Assembly (NCBI GenBank): GCA_037974665.1
Contig: CM075775.1
Coordinates: 36,234,152 to 36,298,151 of the forward strand
Direction of reading: 5' to 3'
Length of the DNA stretch: 64,000 nucleotides
Source: Ehretia macrophylla
Lineage: Eukaryota; Streptophyta; Magnoliopsida; Boraginales; Ehretiaceae
A program made the translations under genes and the position numbers. Under the pieces are notes generated by a model that did no database searches, was not told the origin of the DNA, and saw only the letters and a program-made list of their open reading frames with translations. Shown here one piece after another: positions 62,481-64,000 of the stretch (position 1 is its first letter; each line of letters opens with the position of its first letter).

Positions 62481-64000
62481 CGCAGCAAGCAAACTGGTTG
62501 CCCCCATCGTAGAGCTCTCGGAGAGCTTTGCAACGGTATGCGGTGCATCGCGTAACTCCTTACGGATCAAAAGTTATGGGCTTCGAAACGACGGATACTT
62601 GGTCACAAGCCCCAAGCCCTCGGTTTACGGGCCCAGCATCTACGTGAAGTGAAGTTGTCTTTCCCAAGATACTGTGGGATTCGGTAATAAAAATGTGATG
62701 GATTTGGTTGTTGTCCATTTTGCCGCTCACGACGTATGATTCGGGAAGGAAAAACACTGCAAATGGAGAACAGTGTCCCAAAACTGACAAAATCGTTCAA
62801 TTTTGGGAACCAAAAACAGGCGCAGCAAGGAAGCAGGTTGTCCCCGTCGTAGAGCTCTCGGAGAGCTTTCCAACGGTATGCTGTACGTCGCGTAACTCCT
62901 TACGGATCAAAAGTTATGGGCTTCGGAACGACGGATACCTGGTCACAAGCCCCACGCCCTCGGTTTACGGGCCCAACATCTACGTGAAGTGAAGTTGTCT
63001 TGCCTAAGGTGCTATGGGATTCGGTAATAGAAATGTGATGGATTAGGTTGTCGTCTTTTTCGCGGCTCATGACGTACGATCCGGGAAGGAAAAACAGCGC
63101 AAATGAATAAATATGTCTTGAAATTGATGAAAACGTTTGATTTTAGGATCCGAAACAGGCACAGCGAGTAGGCTGGCTGCTACCGAAGTAGAGCTCTCAG
63201 AGAGCTTTCCAACGGTATGTTGTACGCCGCGTAACTCTTTACAGATCAAAAGTTATGGGCACCGGAGTGACGGATACTTGGTCAAAAGCCCCACGCCCTC
63301 GGTTTGTGGGCCCAGCCTCTACATGAAGCAAAGTTGTCTTGCCCAAGGTGCTATGGGATTCGGTAATAGAAATGTGATGGATTAGGTTGTCGTCCTTTTC
63401 GCGGCTCACGATGTATGATTCGGGAAGGAAAAATAGCGTAAATGAAGAAAAGTGTCCCGAAATTGATGAAAACATTCGATTTTGGGATCCAAAAATAGTC
63501 ACAGCGAGCAGGCTGGCTGCCCCTATCGTAGAGCTCTCGGAGAGCTTTCCAACGGTATGTTTTGCACCGCGTAACTCCTTTCAGATCAAAAGTTATGGGC
63601 ACTATAACGATTGAGACCAGGTCTCAAGCCCCACTTCCTCAGTTTACGGGCCCAGCCTCTACGTGAAGCGAAGTTGTCTTTCCCAAGGTGCTGTGGGATT
63701 CGGTAATAGAAATGTGTTGGATTTGGTTGTCGTCCTTTTCGCGGCTTTCGATGTACAATCTGGGAAGGAAAAATAGCGCAAATGAAGAAAAGTGTCTTGA
63801 AATTGACGAAAATGTTCAATTTTTGGATCCCAAAATATGGGCACCAAGCCAGCTAGCTGCCCCCATCGTAGAGCTCCCGTGAGCTTTCCAATTGTATGTT
63901 GTGCGCCGCGTAACTCCTTACAGATCAAAAGTTATGGGCACCGGAGCGACGGATATCTGGTCACAAGACCCACGCCTTCGGTTTGCGGGCCCAGTCTCTA
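62481..64000. repeat. Satellite array, ~340-bp monomer, segment 3
   Basis: The array resumes in register after the LTR copies, with landmarks at 62535, 62877, 63216, 63556 and 63895, and continues past the window edge. Its monomers match those at 53062, 54082 and 54422 at an offset of about 9473 bp. Subtracting the 6088 bp of LTR and duplication leaves 3385 bp, ten monomers. Confidence 0.95.

Noticed and set aside
1-64000. CENP-B box, telomere repeat array or CRISPR-like array
   Set aside because: I found no good CENP-B box match, no TTTAGGG run, and no short direct repeats with unique spacers.

Overview
The window is plant repeat DNA with no host gene that I can support. A satellite with a monomer of about 340 bp is interrupted by LTR retrotransposons of the Ty3/gypsy chromovirus type, most like the Tekay/Del clade. 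The plant origin is inferred from that clade, the initiator-Met tRNA primer sites and the long LTRs. I cannot name the species. Satellite segments cover 1-5788, 42306-56397, 59937-60012 and 62481-64000. The setting could be centromeric, pericentromeric or subtelomeric; sequence alone does not decide.

Layout. (1) 1-5788 holds about 17 monomers. (2) Element A (5789-42305, + strand) is a gag-only, non-autonomous LTR element with about 2.83-kb LTRs, inserted into one monomer. (3) Element B (12565-41310, - strand) lies inside A's 3' LTR. It is a run of four 3594-bp LTRs alternating with three 4790-bp internal domains. The exact period is 8384 bp and a single GATGG target duplication flanks the whole block. 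Each internal domain carries an uninterrupted 1506-residue Gag-Pol frame. (4) 42306-56397 holds more satellite, including two adjacent 3183-bp higher-order repeats of ten monomers. (5) 56398-59936 is a solo LTR related to B, flanked by CGCAG. (6) 59937-62480 is a tandem duplication of about 2.5 kb that carries the 3' two-thirds of that solo LTR plus 76 bp of satellite. (7) 62481-64000 is satellite again.

Relative history. The satellite came first. Next came the solo LTR and its duplication (about 4-5% divergence between copies in a sampled stretch), then A (about 2.3% between its LTRs in a sampled stretch), then B, whose four LTRs show only two variant sites that I could find. B could supply enzymes to A in trans: both use the same primer site and an identical 13-nt polypurine tract, and have similar Gag domains and LTR ends.

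I found no new gene system. The most notable content is structural: the four-LTR array with a phased variant that suggests stepwise expansion; a ten-monomer higher-order satellite pattern; and short monomers that have lost the phased A-tract block or the conserved dyad.
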